Shown piece after piece: positions 1 to 7,601 of a stretch of 16,526 nt of DNA. Within the stretch, counting starts at the first letter, position 1, and every line of letters starts with the position of its first letter. The translations under genes were made by a program, and so were the position numbers. Origin of the DNA: JALQUL01 sp964556425 (lineage in GTDB: Bacteria; Pseudomonadota; Gammaproteobacteria; Burkholderiales; Burkholderiaceae_C); the NCBI GenBank assembly GCA_964556425.1, contig CAZKWC010000066.1:1-16526 (forward strand). Direction: 5' to 3'. The notes under the pieces are model-generated. The model was not told the origin of the DNA, searched no databases, and saw nothing but the letters and a program-made list of their open reading frames with translations.

Positions 1-384
1 TTGTTGTCTATGAGTTATGAAAAATTCATGTTAGATGCCGACTACTGTGGTGCTTTGCACTCCTACTTAGCAGGAGTCACCGTAGATGACAATAGCCTTG
101 CTATTAGTGCATTTGAAGAGGTAGGTCCTGGAAATCATTTCTTGGGCTGTGCACATACTATGGCCAACTATACAACGGCCTTTTTTGACTCTAAAATATC
201 TGACAATGACCCATTTGAAACTTGGCAAGATAATGGTAGTTTAGATAGTGCAGTAAGGGCGAACAAGCGTTGGAAAAAAGCCTTGGCTGAATACCAAGCA
301 CCGGCACTTGACGAATCAATTGATGAAGCCTTAAAAGACTTTATCAATCGTAAAAAAGCCAGTATGCCTGATCAATGGTATTAG
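1..384 (+). CDS. Trimethylamine methyltransferase (MttB) family protein, C-terminal fragment
   Basis: Only the last 127 codons are present; the frame is open at base 1, so the gene starts upstream and the TTG at base 1 is not taken as a start. The fragment matches the C-terminus of MttB-family corrinoid methyltransferases: an aspartate-rich VDDNSLA segment, then EVGPGNHFLGCAHTMANY (residues 41-58), then a W/N/R-rich tail with RANKRWKKALAEY. The family moves a methyl group from a quaternary or tertiary amine (trimethylamine, glycine betaine, proline betaine) to a corrinoid protein or a related acceptor. The pyrrolysine position of true MttB lies in the missing part, so Pyl and non-Pyl forms cannot be told apart; most proteobacterial members lack Pyl. 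The next gene downstream is a DgcA-like demethylase, which fits methylated-amine catabolism. The substrate is unknown. Confidence 0.85.
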   Translation: MLSMSYEKFMLDADYCGALHSYLAGVTVDDNSLAISAFEEVGPGNHFLGCAHTMANYTTAFFDSKISDNDPFETWQDNGSLDSAVRANKRWKKALAEYQAPALDESIDEALKDFINRKKASMPDQWY

Positions 385-425
385 GCCTTAATAAGTTATT
401 AGGCCCTTGTTAAAGAGCGGATTTT

Positions 426-465
426 AAAGAATGATCAGTTGATACCAATTTGATCATTCTTTTTT
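426..465 (+). terminator. Rho-independent terminator after the MttB-family gene
   Basis: A perfect 12-bp stem (AAAGAATGATCA at 426-437 with TGATCATTCTTT at 451-462) encloses a 13-nt loop, and the T-run reaches 465. It lies 42 bp after the stop and 49 bp before the next start. The downstream gene probably therefore has its own promoter in 466-500, or depends on read-through. Confidence 0.85.
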
Positions 466-513
466 GTTTAGTTATTAAATGATTTGGTGTTTCTTTGAAA
501 CAAAGGTATTGAA

Positions 514-2565
514 ATGAGTAGCAGCAACGATCCTTTATTAAGCCCTTATCAGCTTAAACATCTTACTTTAAAAAACCGTATCATGACCACTTCGCATGAA
601 CCGGCGTATTCTGAAGATGGCATGCCAAAAGACAGATATCGTCGCTACCACTTAGAACGGGCTAAAGGTGGTGTAGCGATGGTGATGACGGCGGGCTCTG
701 CGGTAGTCTCTCCCGACTCGCCCCCTGCGTTTGGCAATTTACATATTTATGATGATGCCATTGTTCCTTGGCTCAAACATCTAGCCGATGACTGCCACGA
801 ACAAGGCACTGCAGTCATGATTCAAGTTACTCACTTAGGTAGGCGCACCCGCTGGAATAAAGGCGATTGGTTGCCAGTATTAGCCCCGTCTCCTGTGCGT
901 GAACAAGCCCACAGAGCCTATCCAAAAGCGGCAGAATTGTGGGACATTGAACGCATAGTAAAAGACTACGCCAGTGCCGCAGGACGTATTAAAGCCGCTG
1001 GCCTAGACGGTATGGAGCTAGAAGCCTATGGTCATTTAATGGACAGTTTTTGGTCACCTGCCACCAATCAACGTGAGGACGAATACGGCGGGAATTTAGA
1101 AAATAGAATGCGCTTTACTCATTTGGTTTTAGACGCCATTAGAGCAGAGGTAGGGCCAGAATTTATTGTCGGCATTCGAATGGTAGCCGATGAAGACTGG
1201 GACATTGGTTTAAACAAAGCAGATGGGGTTTCGATTGCTAAAAATTTTGCATCCAGTGGCAAAATTGATTTTTTAAATATTATTAAAGGCCATATCGATA
1301 CCGATGTGGCTCTTACTAAAGTTATTCCCATTCAAGGTATGGCCGCATCGCCCCATTTAGATTTTGCTGGTGAGGTAAGAAAGGCCACTGGCTTTCCAGT
1401 TTTTCATGCCGCTCGTATTAGCGATGTTGCCACCGCTAGGCATGCGGTGGCCGAGGGTAAACTTGATATGGTGGGTATGACCCGTGCCCATATGGCAGAC
1501 CCTCATATCGTCATTAAAATTCAAAATGGTCTAGAGCACACCATTCGGCCTTGTGTGGGGGCCACCTATTGTCTTGATCGTATTTACGAAGGTGGTGAAG
1601 CTTTATGTGTACACAATGCCTCTACTGGTAGGGAAGCCAAACTACCACATATCATTACTAAAAGCCCTCAGGCTGGTTTAAGAGTGGTAGTGGTGGGTGC
1701 TGGTGTGGCTGGCTTAGAAGCAGCCCGTGTGAGTGCTGAAAGAGGCCATAAGGTTACTATTTTAGAAGCGGGTAAAGAAGCCGGTGGGCAAGTTAAATTA
1801 GCCGCACGTAGTAAACGCCGTAGTGAATTAATTGGGATTGTCGATTGGCGACTCTCTGAATTAGCCAGATTGGGTGTAGAGATTATTTATAACACCTATG
1901 CTGATGCAGCGGCAGTATTGTCATTTAACCCAGATAAAGTTATTGTGGCAACTGGCGGCATACCCCCTGACAATACATTGCAATCGGGTAACGATTTAAC
2001 GGTTTCTAGTTGGGATATTTTGTCTGGTGATGTAAAACCAGCAGGCAAAGTTTTATTATTTGATGACAACGGCAATCATCCTGGTATGCAGGCAGCCGAG
2101 TTAATCGCACAAATGGGTGCCGAGCTTGAAATTGTTTCACCAGAGCGATTTTTTGCCCCAGAAATGGGGGGTATGAATCATGCGCCCTATGCCAGCATCT
2201 TCCAACAATTTGATGTACAAATTACTATCAATCGCCGCCTGATTAAAGTTGAAAAAAATCCAGATGGACCAGGCCTTATTGCGACCTTAGGCAGTGACTA
2301 TGGTCATTTTTACAATCAAAGATTTGTTGACCAAGTAGTGATTGAAAACGCAACCGTTGCCGTCGATGATTTGTACCAAGAATTATTGCCTTTATCGAGC
2401 AATCAAGGCGCAGTTGATTATGCGGCCCTAATTGATGTTAAAGCTCAAGAATTGGTGCGTAATCCTAACTCAAAATTTGCGCTGTTTAGAATTGGTGACG
2501 CCATTCATTCTCGCAATATTCATGCCTCAATTTATGAGGCCATGCGTTTATGTGTGACGTTTTAA
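514..2565 (+). CDS. DgcA-like NADH:flavin oxidoreductase / dimethylglycine-type demethylase
   Basis: This 683-residue protein has the two-part layout of the TMADH / 2,4-dienoyl-CoA reductase / DgcA family. An FMN-binding TIM barrel of the Old Yellow Enzyme type spans about residues 8-340 (QVTHLGRR at 104-111; SPATNQREDEYGGNLENRMR at 181-200). An iron-sulfur cysteine segment follows (Cys347, Cys353, Cys365). From about residue 390 there is an NAD(P)/FAD-type Rossmann fold with VVGAGVAGLEAA (G395, G397, G400). Length and the closing FRIGD...H.SIYEAMRLC motif resemble DgcA, which demethylates dimethylglycine; family relatives act on trimethylamine, dimethylamine or N-methylproline. The start is ATG with AAAGG seven bases upstream (502-506). 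The second cluster cysteine is Ala350, and the usual H-G-Y-L active-site motif reads Y-G-H-L (172-175). The exact substrate is inferred, not shown. Confidence 0.85.
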   Translation: MSSSNDPLLSPYQLKHLTLKNRIMTTSHEPAYSEDGMPKDRYRRYHLERAKGGVAMVMTAGSAVVSPDSPPAFGNLHIYDDAIVPWLKHLADDCHEQGTAVMIQVTHLGRRTRWNKGDWLPVLAPSPVREQAHRAYPKAAELWDIERIVKDYASAAGRIKAAGLDGMELEAYGHLMDSFWSPATNQREDEYGGNLENRMRFTHLVLDAIRAEVGPEFIVGIRMVADEDWDIGLNKADGVSIAKNFASSGKIDFLNIIKGHIDTDVALTKVIPIQGMAASPHLDFAGEVRKATGFPVFHAARISDVATARHAVAEGKLDMVGMTRAHMADPHIVIKIQNGLEHTIRPCVGATYCLDRIYEGGEALCVHNASTGREAKLPHIITKSPQAGLRVVVVGAGVAGLEAARVSAERGHKVTILEAGKEAGGQVKLAARSKRRSELIGIVDWRLSELARLGVEIIYNTYADAAAVLSFNPDKVIVATGGIPPDNTLQSGNDLTVSSWDILSGDVKPAGKVLLFDDNGNHPGMQAAELIAQMGAELEIVSPERFFAPEMGGMNHAPYASIFQQFDVQITINRRLIKVEKNPDGPGLIATLGSDYGHFYNQRFVDQVVIENATVAVDDLYQELLPLSSNQGAVDYAALIDVKAQELVRNPNSKFALFRIGDAIHSRNIHASIYEAMRLCVTF

Positions 2566-2586
2566 AATTGAAGTTTTAATTTTAAA
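2561..2586. terminator. AT-only inverted repeat between convergent genes
   Basis: TTTAAAATT (2561-2569) and AATTTTAAA (2578-2586) form a 9-bp stem with an 8-nt loop that overlaps both stop codons of the convergent genes. The stem contains no G or C, so it is a weak bidirectional terminator at best. Confidence 0.35.
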
Positions 2587-2944
2587 CACTAGTACTGGTG
2601 TTCGCACTCATTGCATCAAAGGCAGCAATTGCTTCTGATGCATACATGAGGGCGGGGCCACCACCCATATAAACACATACCCCCAACATTTCTTCGAGCT
2701 CTTGTTTGGTACAACCCATTTTAATTAAAGCTTTCACATGAAAACCAATACAGCCTGAACAATGTTGAGTAATACCTATAGCTAAAGCAATTAACTCTTT
2801 GGTTTTTGCATCTATGCTGCCAGCTGCCATGGCCGCTTTTGATAGTTGCGCAAAGCCCGTCATGGTGTCGGTCTGTGAGCGACGAAATGGAGCCAAATGG
2901 GTAGAAATTTGATTAATTAAATGTTGATGCTCAAACGTGCTCAT
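2582..2944 (-). CDS. Carboxymuconolactone decarboxylase / AhpD-fold family protein
   Basis: This 120-residue protein is a single CMD-fold domain. The key motif is C62-S-G-C65-I-G-F-H69, the CxxCxxxH signature of the AhpD-like redox branch, within KELIALAIGITQHC and followed by a helix of the type EELEEMLGVCVYMGGGPALMYA. Members with this motif are small cytosolic thiol peroxidase or alkylhydroperoxidase-like proteins; the true decarboxylases lack the CxxC pair. The start at 2944 is supported by AGGA eight bases upstream. It sits in the same direction as the type I secretion genes, 76 bp after the adaptor stop, but has its own candidate FNR-type promoter in that gap. Its substrate and electron donor are not evident. 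Confidence 0.85.
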   Translation of the reverse strand: MSTFEHQHLINQISTHLAPFRRSQTDTMTGFAQLSKAAMAAGSIDAKTKELIALAIGITQHCSGCIGFHVKALIKMGCTKQELEEMLGVCVYMGGGPALMYASEAIAAFDAMSANTSTSV

Positions 2945-2971
2945 GTTAAAAGTCCTATATAAGTTTTCACT

Positions 2972-3014
2972 TAATTATTTCACAAGCTAAAAAAGCACCT
3001 TTGATTTAAATCAA
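2972..3014 (-). promoter_or_regulatory. Candidate FNR/Anr-class promoter for the CMD gene
   Basis: TTGATTTAAATCAA (3001-3014) is a perfect match to the FNR consensus TTGAT-N4-ATCAA. On the minus strand a -10-like hexamer, TAATTA (2977-2972), or AATAAT (2979-2974), lies about 31-33 bp from the palindrome centre. That is the spacing expected for a class II activator site at -41.5. The predicted transcript start near 2966 gives a leader of about 21 nt containing the ribosome site. The same palindrome can also fold as part of a terminator (see the overlapping entry). Confidence 0.55.
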
Positions 3015-3017
3015 GGT
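2989..3017 (-). terminator. Possible terminator of the type I secretion operon
   Basis: On the minus strand, just after the adaptor stop, ACC-TTGAT and ATCAA-A-GGT pair around a TTAA loop with one bulged A. Two bases later comes a run of six T (2994-2989). The stem is weak and coincides with the FNR-like palindrome, so termination and regulation may share the site, or only one of them is real. Confidence 0.4.
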
Positions 3018-3020
3018 TTT

Positions 3021-4070
3021 TTACTGTAGTCCAGCACTGAGTCTATCCTTGATGGGCTGTAATAAATAACTCAATAGCGTTCTTGGACCCGACTTCACTA
3101 TCACTACCGCAGGCAAACCAACTCGCAATTGTTTTTCAAATTCAGGGTTGAGCTCATTGAGTGATACTTTGGTCTGAAAATAATTTTGATTGGTTTTTTC
3201 ATCTGTGAATTTGTCAGCTGAAACATAATCAAGCTGACCTGTAATTGGGAACTGATTGCTGTTTAGAATTGACGGAAAAATAACTTGTACAGTGTTGCCC
3301 TTGTTAATTCGGTCACCGAGTTCAATTGGAATTCTTGCCTCTATGACATAATTTTTTTCTATAGGAATAATTTCCAAAATAGCACTACCAGCGGTAATGC
3401 TGGTGCCAGCACTTTTAACCACTACATTCATTAAAGTGCCATTAATTGGCGCAACAATTTTTTGCTTTTTGAGTTCAATTTGAATGGCAGTATCGCGCTC
3501 TAATAATTCTTTTAATTTAGACTCATTTTGTTCAATTCTAGATTGTAATTCTAGTGCCTCGCTTTGCGCCAAAGCCAGTTGTGTTTGTAAATTCGCAAGT
3601 GAGTTTTGACTGGCAAAACCAGAACTTACTAATTGTTGATTCGCCTGATACTGATTTTGCAATGCGCTAATTTGTAATTTTCTTGAGGCGTGTGCAGATT
3701 TAAGTGTTTGGTTAGAGGTTTCAAGGCCTTTAATAGTTTCTAAATTACTTCTTTGATTAGATTCAATTCCACTGGTGTCAAATTCTAATAATAAATCACC
3801 TGCCATGACTTCATCGCCGGCTTTCTTAAAAACTGTTGTGACTAAGCCAGAGGCGGGTGCGTTCACCTCTACCTTTTCGGCTTGGGTTACTAAATATCCA
3901 GAGCCCGATAATCCTTGGTTAATAGGATAGCTAGCAGCCCATACTATAAAACCAATCAAACCTAGTATCACTACCAGCCAGCCCTCGATTTGATAACGTA
4001 AGAGACGCCTTTGGTAAAGGGTAAAAGTAACAGGTGTTTTATTCATAGATTGAAGCATAAGATGAGTCAC
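3021..4070 (-). CDS. HlyD-family type I secretion periplasmic adaptor
   Basis: The 349-residue product is the membrane fusion protein that links the ABC exporter to a TolC-type outer-membrane channel. It has a short cytosolic N-terminus, one membrane segment (about 31-48), a first lipoyl half (APASGLVTTVFKKAGDEVMAGDLLLEFDT, about 71-99) and a Q/N/L-rich coiled coil (about 100-200). The second lipoyl half begins at KIVAPINGTLMNVV, followed by a beta-barrel region ending in RVGLPAVVIVKSGPRT. It is shorter than typical HlyD/PrtE proteins (about 430-480), mainly through a shorter coiled coil. It starts 6 bp after the exporter stop, so the two are surely co-transcribed. The called start is GTG at 4070; ATG codons at 4058 and 4046 are alternatives. 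None has a good Shine-Dalgarno, so translation may be coupled to the upstream gene. Confidence 0.88.
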   Translation of the reverse strand: MTHLMLQSMNKTPVTFTLYQRRLLRYQIEGWLVVILGLIGFIVWAASYPINQGLSGSGYLVTQAEKVEVNAPASGLVTTVFKKAGDEVMAGDLLLEFDTSGIESNQRSNLETIKGLETSNQTLKSAHASRKLQISALQNQYQANQQLVSSGFASQNSLANLQTQLALAQSEALELQSRIEQNESKLKELLERDTAIQIELKKQKIVAPINGTLMNVVVKSAGTSITAGSAILEIIPIEKNYVIEARIPIELGDRINKGNTVQVIFPSILNSNQFPITGQLDYVSADKFTDEKTNQNYFQTKVSLNELNPEFEKQLRVGLPAVVIVKSGPRTLLSYLLQPIKDRLSAGLQ

Positions 4071-4076
4071 TTTGAA

Positions 4077-5750
4077 TTAGGCTTGATGGAGTTGAGCCAT
4101 AATTTCTTGACTAGGGCCTTGCATACGAATTTGGCCATCGACCATTAAAATAATGTAATCAGCAAGTTGTGCCAACCTAGGTTGATGAGTCGTAAACACC
4201 AAAGTAGTGGCACTAGCCTTTAAAGTTTGTATGCAGTTCATTACAGCCATTAAAGAGGCATCATCTAAACCAGTGCCTGGTTCATCTAAAAAAACAATGG
4301 CAGGGTCTTTATAAATAGCTCTGGCCAATGCAATTTTTCGTTTTTGTCCCTCCGAGAGTCCTTGCCCGTAATCACTTAGCACAGTTTCATAACCTTGGGG
4401 CAATGATAATGCGACTTGGTGAGCCCCAGTCAATTGGGCTGCTTTTAATACAGCCGCATTGTCAATATCAGCAAAGCGAGCAATATTTTCTGAGATTTTC
4501 CCTGCCATTAAATCGGTGCTTTGGCTTAAATAGCCCACATATTGACCCATTGAAATTAAATCTCTAAAAGCAAGATCAGAATCATCAATAAAGGCCTGCC
4601 CCTCTGTGGGCGCAATAATGCCGGCCAATGTTTTTAATAAAGAGGTTTTGCTAGCGCCACTAGGCCCAATAATGGCCACTGTGCTACCAGCTTTTATTTG
4701 CAAAGAAACTTGGTTTAATGTGGCTTTACCATGTGGTCTAAGGCGCAATAAGACCTGTTTTAACTCTAATTTTCCAGTGGGCCTAGCTAACTCAATGCTG
4801 TGTACTTTTGAGTTTGTTTTTCCAAGAGTGATTTCAAGATTGTTAAATGCTTTTTTGAATTCTGAAATAGGTTTCCAAGAGTTGATAAGAGCCTCAATTG
4901 GCGAGAGGGTTCGGCCTAACAAAATAGAGGCCGCAATCATCATTCCAGCAGACATTTGATTTTGAATAGCTAAGTAAGCACCAATTCCAAGCACAGCTGA
5001 TTGAATCAAGGTTCTAAAAAATTTACTTAAAGCACTCCAATTCACCCCTCGCGAACTCGCTAATTCAATTGCATTTAAATAAGCCTGCCGTGTTTGCTTA
5101 AGTTGTTGGAGAAGAGCGGTATTCATACCCATTACACGAATAGAGTCAGATGCTGCTAAAGCATTACTTACCAATAATCGTTCTTTTTGAATTTGTTCTT
5201 GTGCTGTTTGGCTAGGCTTTTTAGTGCTGATTTGACTCAGTATAGCAATTAATAATAAAAAGCAACTGCTGGCAACTGCCAACCACCCTAAGGCAGGGTG
5301 CAATAAAAAAATAGTCAATAAATAAATTACTACCCAAGGCGTGTCGAGTAATGCCAAAATAGGCTGACCAGTTAAAAAATTTTTAATGGAGTTTAAATCA
5401 GTTAAAGAAGAAGATTCTTCGGCTTGCTGCTGGCCTGATGGATTTAAGATGTTAGCTTGCAAAAGAGGTGCAATTTTATCATCTAGGGCTTGAGCCACCT
5501 GAACCAAAACCAGTCCTCTATAACGCTCTAATAAAGCATAAATAAAATACAAAAAAACTACAATTAAAGACAGGCCAAGTAAGGTTGTAATGTCATGACT
5601 AGTTAATACCCTATCATAGACTTGTAGCATATACCAAGACGGGGCTAACATTAACAGATTCACAATGGCTGAAAATCCAAAAACAGAGATATAAGCAGGT
5701 CGGTAAGATGCCAATAATTGGCGCAGCTTAGAGTTGTTTTTTTGAGCCAT
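4077..5750 (-). CDS. Type I secretion ABC transporter, permease/ATPase (PrtD-like)
   Basis: This 557-residue inner-membrane exporter has fused membrane and ATPase domains and lacks the C39-like N-terminal extension of HlyB. The N-terminus reads LLMLAPSWYMLQVYDRVLTS (32-51), the hallmark of the PrtD/LapB/AprD group, and six membrane segments extend to about 290. The ATPase has Walker A G362-PSGASKT-369, Q-loop Q410, signature LSEGQ (465-469), Walker B AIVFLDE (484-490), D-loop GLDD and switch His522. The Walker A glycine before lysine is Ser367, which is unusual. The RTX gene directly upstream on the same strand is the obvious substrate, and the adaptor follows 6 bp downstream. The start at 5750 is an ATG with no clear Shine-Dalgarno. 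Confidence 0.9.
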   Translation of the reverse strand: MAQKNNSKLRQLLASYRPAYISVFGFSAIVNLLMLAPSWYMLQVYDRVLTSHDITTLLGLSLIVVFLYFIYALLERYRGLVLVQVAQALDDKIAPLLQANILNPSGQQQAEESSSLTDLNSIKNFLTGQPILALLDTPWVVIYLLTIFLLHPALGWLAVASSCFLLLIAILSQISTKKPSQTAQEQIQKERLLVSNALAASDSIRVMGMNTALLQQLKQTRQAYLNAIELASSRGVNWSALSKFFRTLIQSAVLGIGAYLAIQNQMSAGMMIAASILLGRTLSPIEALINSWKPISEFKKAFNNLEITLGKTNSKVHSIELARPTGKLELKQVLLRLRPHGKATLNQVSLQIKAGSTVAIIGPSGASKTSLLKTLAGIIAPTEGQAFIDDSDLAFRDLISMGQYVGYLSQSTDLMAGKISENIARFADIDNAAVLKAAQLTGAHQVALSLPQGYETVLSDYGQGLSEGQKRKIALARAIYKDPAIVFLDEPGTGLDDASLMAVMNCIQTLKASATTLVFTTHQPRLAQLADYIILMVDGQIRMQGPSQEIMAQLHQA

Positions 5751-5805
5751 AAGTTTTTTAGTGAAGCAATATTGAATGAGATAAATAAAAATGGTAATTG
5801 GCTTT

Positions 5806-5829
5806 GTTTGATCGTTTGATCTTTTGATA
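5806..5829. repeat. Short octamer repeat upstream of the exporter gene
   Basis: GTTTGATC (5806-5813) is repeated exactly at 5814-5821 and imperfectly as TTTTGATA at 5822-5829. On the minus strand these units contain ATCAAA with 8-bp spacing, like the array at 7544-7599. Confidence 0.6.
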
Positions 5830-5916
5830 ATTTTTGAGGGTAAACTTTGTAGATGATCGAGACCTAGAGCGGCTAACTCATAAAACCACTAAATGAAGAG
5901 TGGAGAGTGAAGCAGA

Positions 5917-5948
5917 AGAACCCAATTTACTAAAATAAACTGGGTTCT
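5917..5948 (-). terminator. Hairpin between the RTX gene and its exporter
   Basis: AGAACCCAATTT (5917-5928) faces AAACTGGGTTCT (5937-5948) across an 8-nt loop. In minus-strand RNA all 12 positions pair, one as G-U. In plus-strand RNA that position is an A-C mismatch, so the stem fits the minus transcript. No T-run follows on the minus strand. It may be a partial terminator or an RNA 3'-end stabiliser that sets more RTX mRNA than exporter mRNA. Confidence 0.55.
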
Positions 5949-6026
5949 GTAATTTTTATTAAGGCCCTAGTGTAAGGGTCTAAATTAGCAATATAAAAAT
6001 CAATAACTGGCAAAGCTATTTAATAA

Positions 6027-7250
6027 TTACAGTAAAAAGTCAGCAGTAGTTAATTTAGCAACACCAGACAACTGAACTTCAAAATCAGCTATACCATCGC
6101 CGTTATTATCAGCATAAACCACAACACTTGAACCGCTTTTTGCATACCAAACACTATTGGCTGCACTAGTAGTACCACTGAATGTAAATTGCTGATCACC
6201 ACCGTTGCTAAGGTTAGCATCAATAGTGCTAAGGTCAAGGTCATCTACTTTAGATTTAAATTGATAAATAACATCGCGACTGCTACTATTTGAATCTTCT
6301 ACTGAATTAAAGTCAAAAACATCACGTACATTATCATTTCCGCCGTACAGTTTATCTGCACCTAAGCCGCCAGTTAAAACATTGGCAACCGTGTTGCCAA
6401 TAATAATATCTGCATAATTGCCACCTACGATATTTTCAACACCAGTAAGTTTATCAACACCAATAGATGCTGCATCGCCACCTGCAATAGCGCTGGCTAC
6501 GCCTTTAACCAAATCAACTTTAATACCTGCGGTAGCAGAGGTGTAGGTAACGGTGTCTATGCCATTTCCACCATTGTATTTATCGTTACCCGCGCCATGG
6601 CCGCCTACAATAATATCGTTACCATTTCCGCCGTTAACAGTATCATGGCCCGCACCACCGGTTAAAGTGTCATTACCGTTTCCACCATTAATAATGTCAT
6701 TACTTGCAGTACCTTCGTAGCTGTCGTCCCCAACAGAACCTGACCAGCCCGCAGAAGAACCTGAGTCGTAAGAATATACTTTGCTGGTTTTGACATAAAT
6801 ACCATCGCCTTCAGGATCTGAGTAGGTGGTGGTTTCGGTACGACCGTGCTCAGTTTCGACTTTAATCACGTTGCTGCCATCAATAGTCCAAGTTTCGTTT
6901 GGGTCTATTTTTTCTAAATGTTTGCCTTTGCGATCAATTTCCCAAACGGCAGTAATTGCACCACTAACGATATCAAAAGAATAGGTGTCGCTACTGCTTG
7001 AAGAGCCTGTTTTAGATTCAGAAAATTTGGTGAAAGAACCATTAGCATCTGGGTCAGTGTAAATGGTAATTTCAGTTTTGCCACGTTCAGTTTCTGTTTT
7101 TACCAACTGAGTTCCATCAAAAGTCCATGTTTCGTTGGAGTCAATTTTCTCACGTTTTTCACGACCTTTTTCTGTTTTATAAACGGCCGTTACATTACCT
7201 AATGCATCTAATGTAAACCGATAACTGCTGCTTGAAGAGTGACTACTCAT
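6027..7250 (-). CDS. RTX (calcium-binding repeat) protein, type I secretion substrate
   Basis: This 407-residue protein contains no cysteine, as is usual for type I substrates. Residues 5-160 are two copies of an unfamiliar domain of about 78 residues. Each opens with SSSSS, carries EKID-x-NETWT-x-DG and ends in a Y-[TS]-DP acidic loop. Residues 189-235 hold GGxGxDxxx nonapeptides (GGNGNDTLT, GGAGHDTVN, GGNGNDIIV, GGNGIDTVT), and a second set lies at about 276-304; these fold as a calcium-binding beta-roll. Residues 310-407 resemble the serralysin-type C-terminal region (DVFDFNSVED) and end in ADFLL, a typical uncleaved secretion signal. No protease, lipase or other catalytic motif is visible, so a structural, adhesive or surface-layer role is possible. 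The start has AAGGA eight bases upstream. The exporter and adaptor lie downstream on the same strand. Confidence 0.85.
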   Translation of the reverse strand: MSSHSSSSSYRFTLDALGNVTAVYKTEKGREKREKIDSNETWTFDGTQLVKTETERGKTEITIYTDPDANGSFTKFSESKTGSSSSSDTYSFDIVSGAITAVWEIDRKGKHLEKIDPNETWTIDGSNVIKVETEHGRTETTTYSDPEGDGIYVKTSKVYSYDSGSSAGWSGSVGDDSYEGTASNDIINGGNGNDTLTGGAGHDTVNGGNGNDIIVGGHGAGNDKYNGGNGIDTVTYTSATAGIKVDLVKGVASAIAGGDAASIGVDKLTGVENIVGGNYADIIIGNTVANVLTGGLGADKLYGGNDNVRDVFDFNSVEDSNSSSRDVIYQFKSKVDDLDLSTIDANLSNGGDQQFTFSGTTSAANSVWYAKSGSSVVVYADNNGDGIADFEVQLSGVAKLTTADFLL

Positions 7251-7543
7251 GATAGTTCCTTGGAAAATAGTTGGGCTTAAAGGACTTGGATGAAGGCCAT
7301 AAAACCTTATCCATGATTGAATATTAAAGACATATTCTTAAATCTATCTTAAGGAAACTTTAGCTTAGCCCCATTTTTTAATAATCGCTGTGTAGCATGA
7401 TTGGCACTAGGGTGATAGTTTTTTCCAACTGTAATTGATTGGGCTTGCAAGAGCTGTTTTCTAGTTAATGGCTTATGTTGAATAAACAGCTAATAAGGTC
7501 TGAGTGTTTTACCCTTTTTGTAACGTCATTGAAAAGGATCAAA

Positions 7544-7599
7544 ATCAAAGCATCAAAGCATCAAAGCATCAAAGCATAAAAGCATCAAAGCATCAAAGC
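7544..7599. repeat. Tandem octamer array (ATCAAAGC) x7
   Basis: There are seven head-to-tail 8-bp units. Six are ATCAAAGC and the fifth (7576-7583) is ATAAAAGC; a decayed eighth unit runs into the terminator at 7600. It is non-coding, lying between the 3' end of betC and the RTX upstream region. Such arrays change length by replication slippage. Confidence 0.92.
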
Positions 7600-7601
7600 A
7601 T

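Noticed and set aside
379..405. Nine-bp direct repeat TATTAGGCC around the MttB-family stop
   Set aside because: Only two copies with an 18-bp offset; it gives a weak stem and no clear function beyond chance or minor duplication.
7401..7425. Sigma-54 promoter (TGGCAC at 7402)
   Set aside because: The partner element TTGC at the required spacing is absent on either strand.
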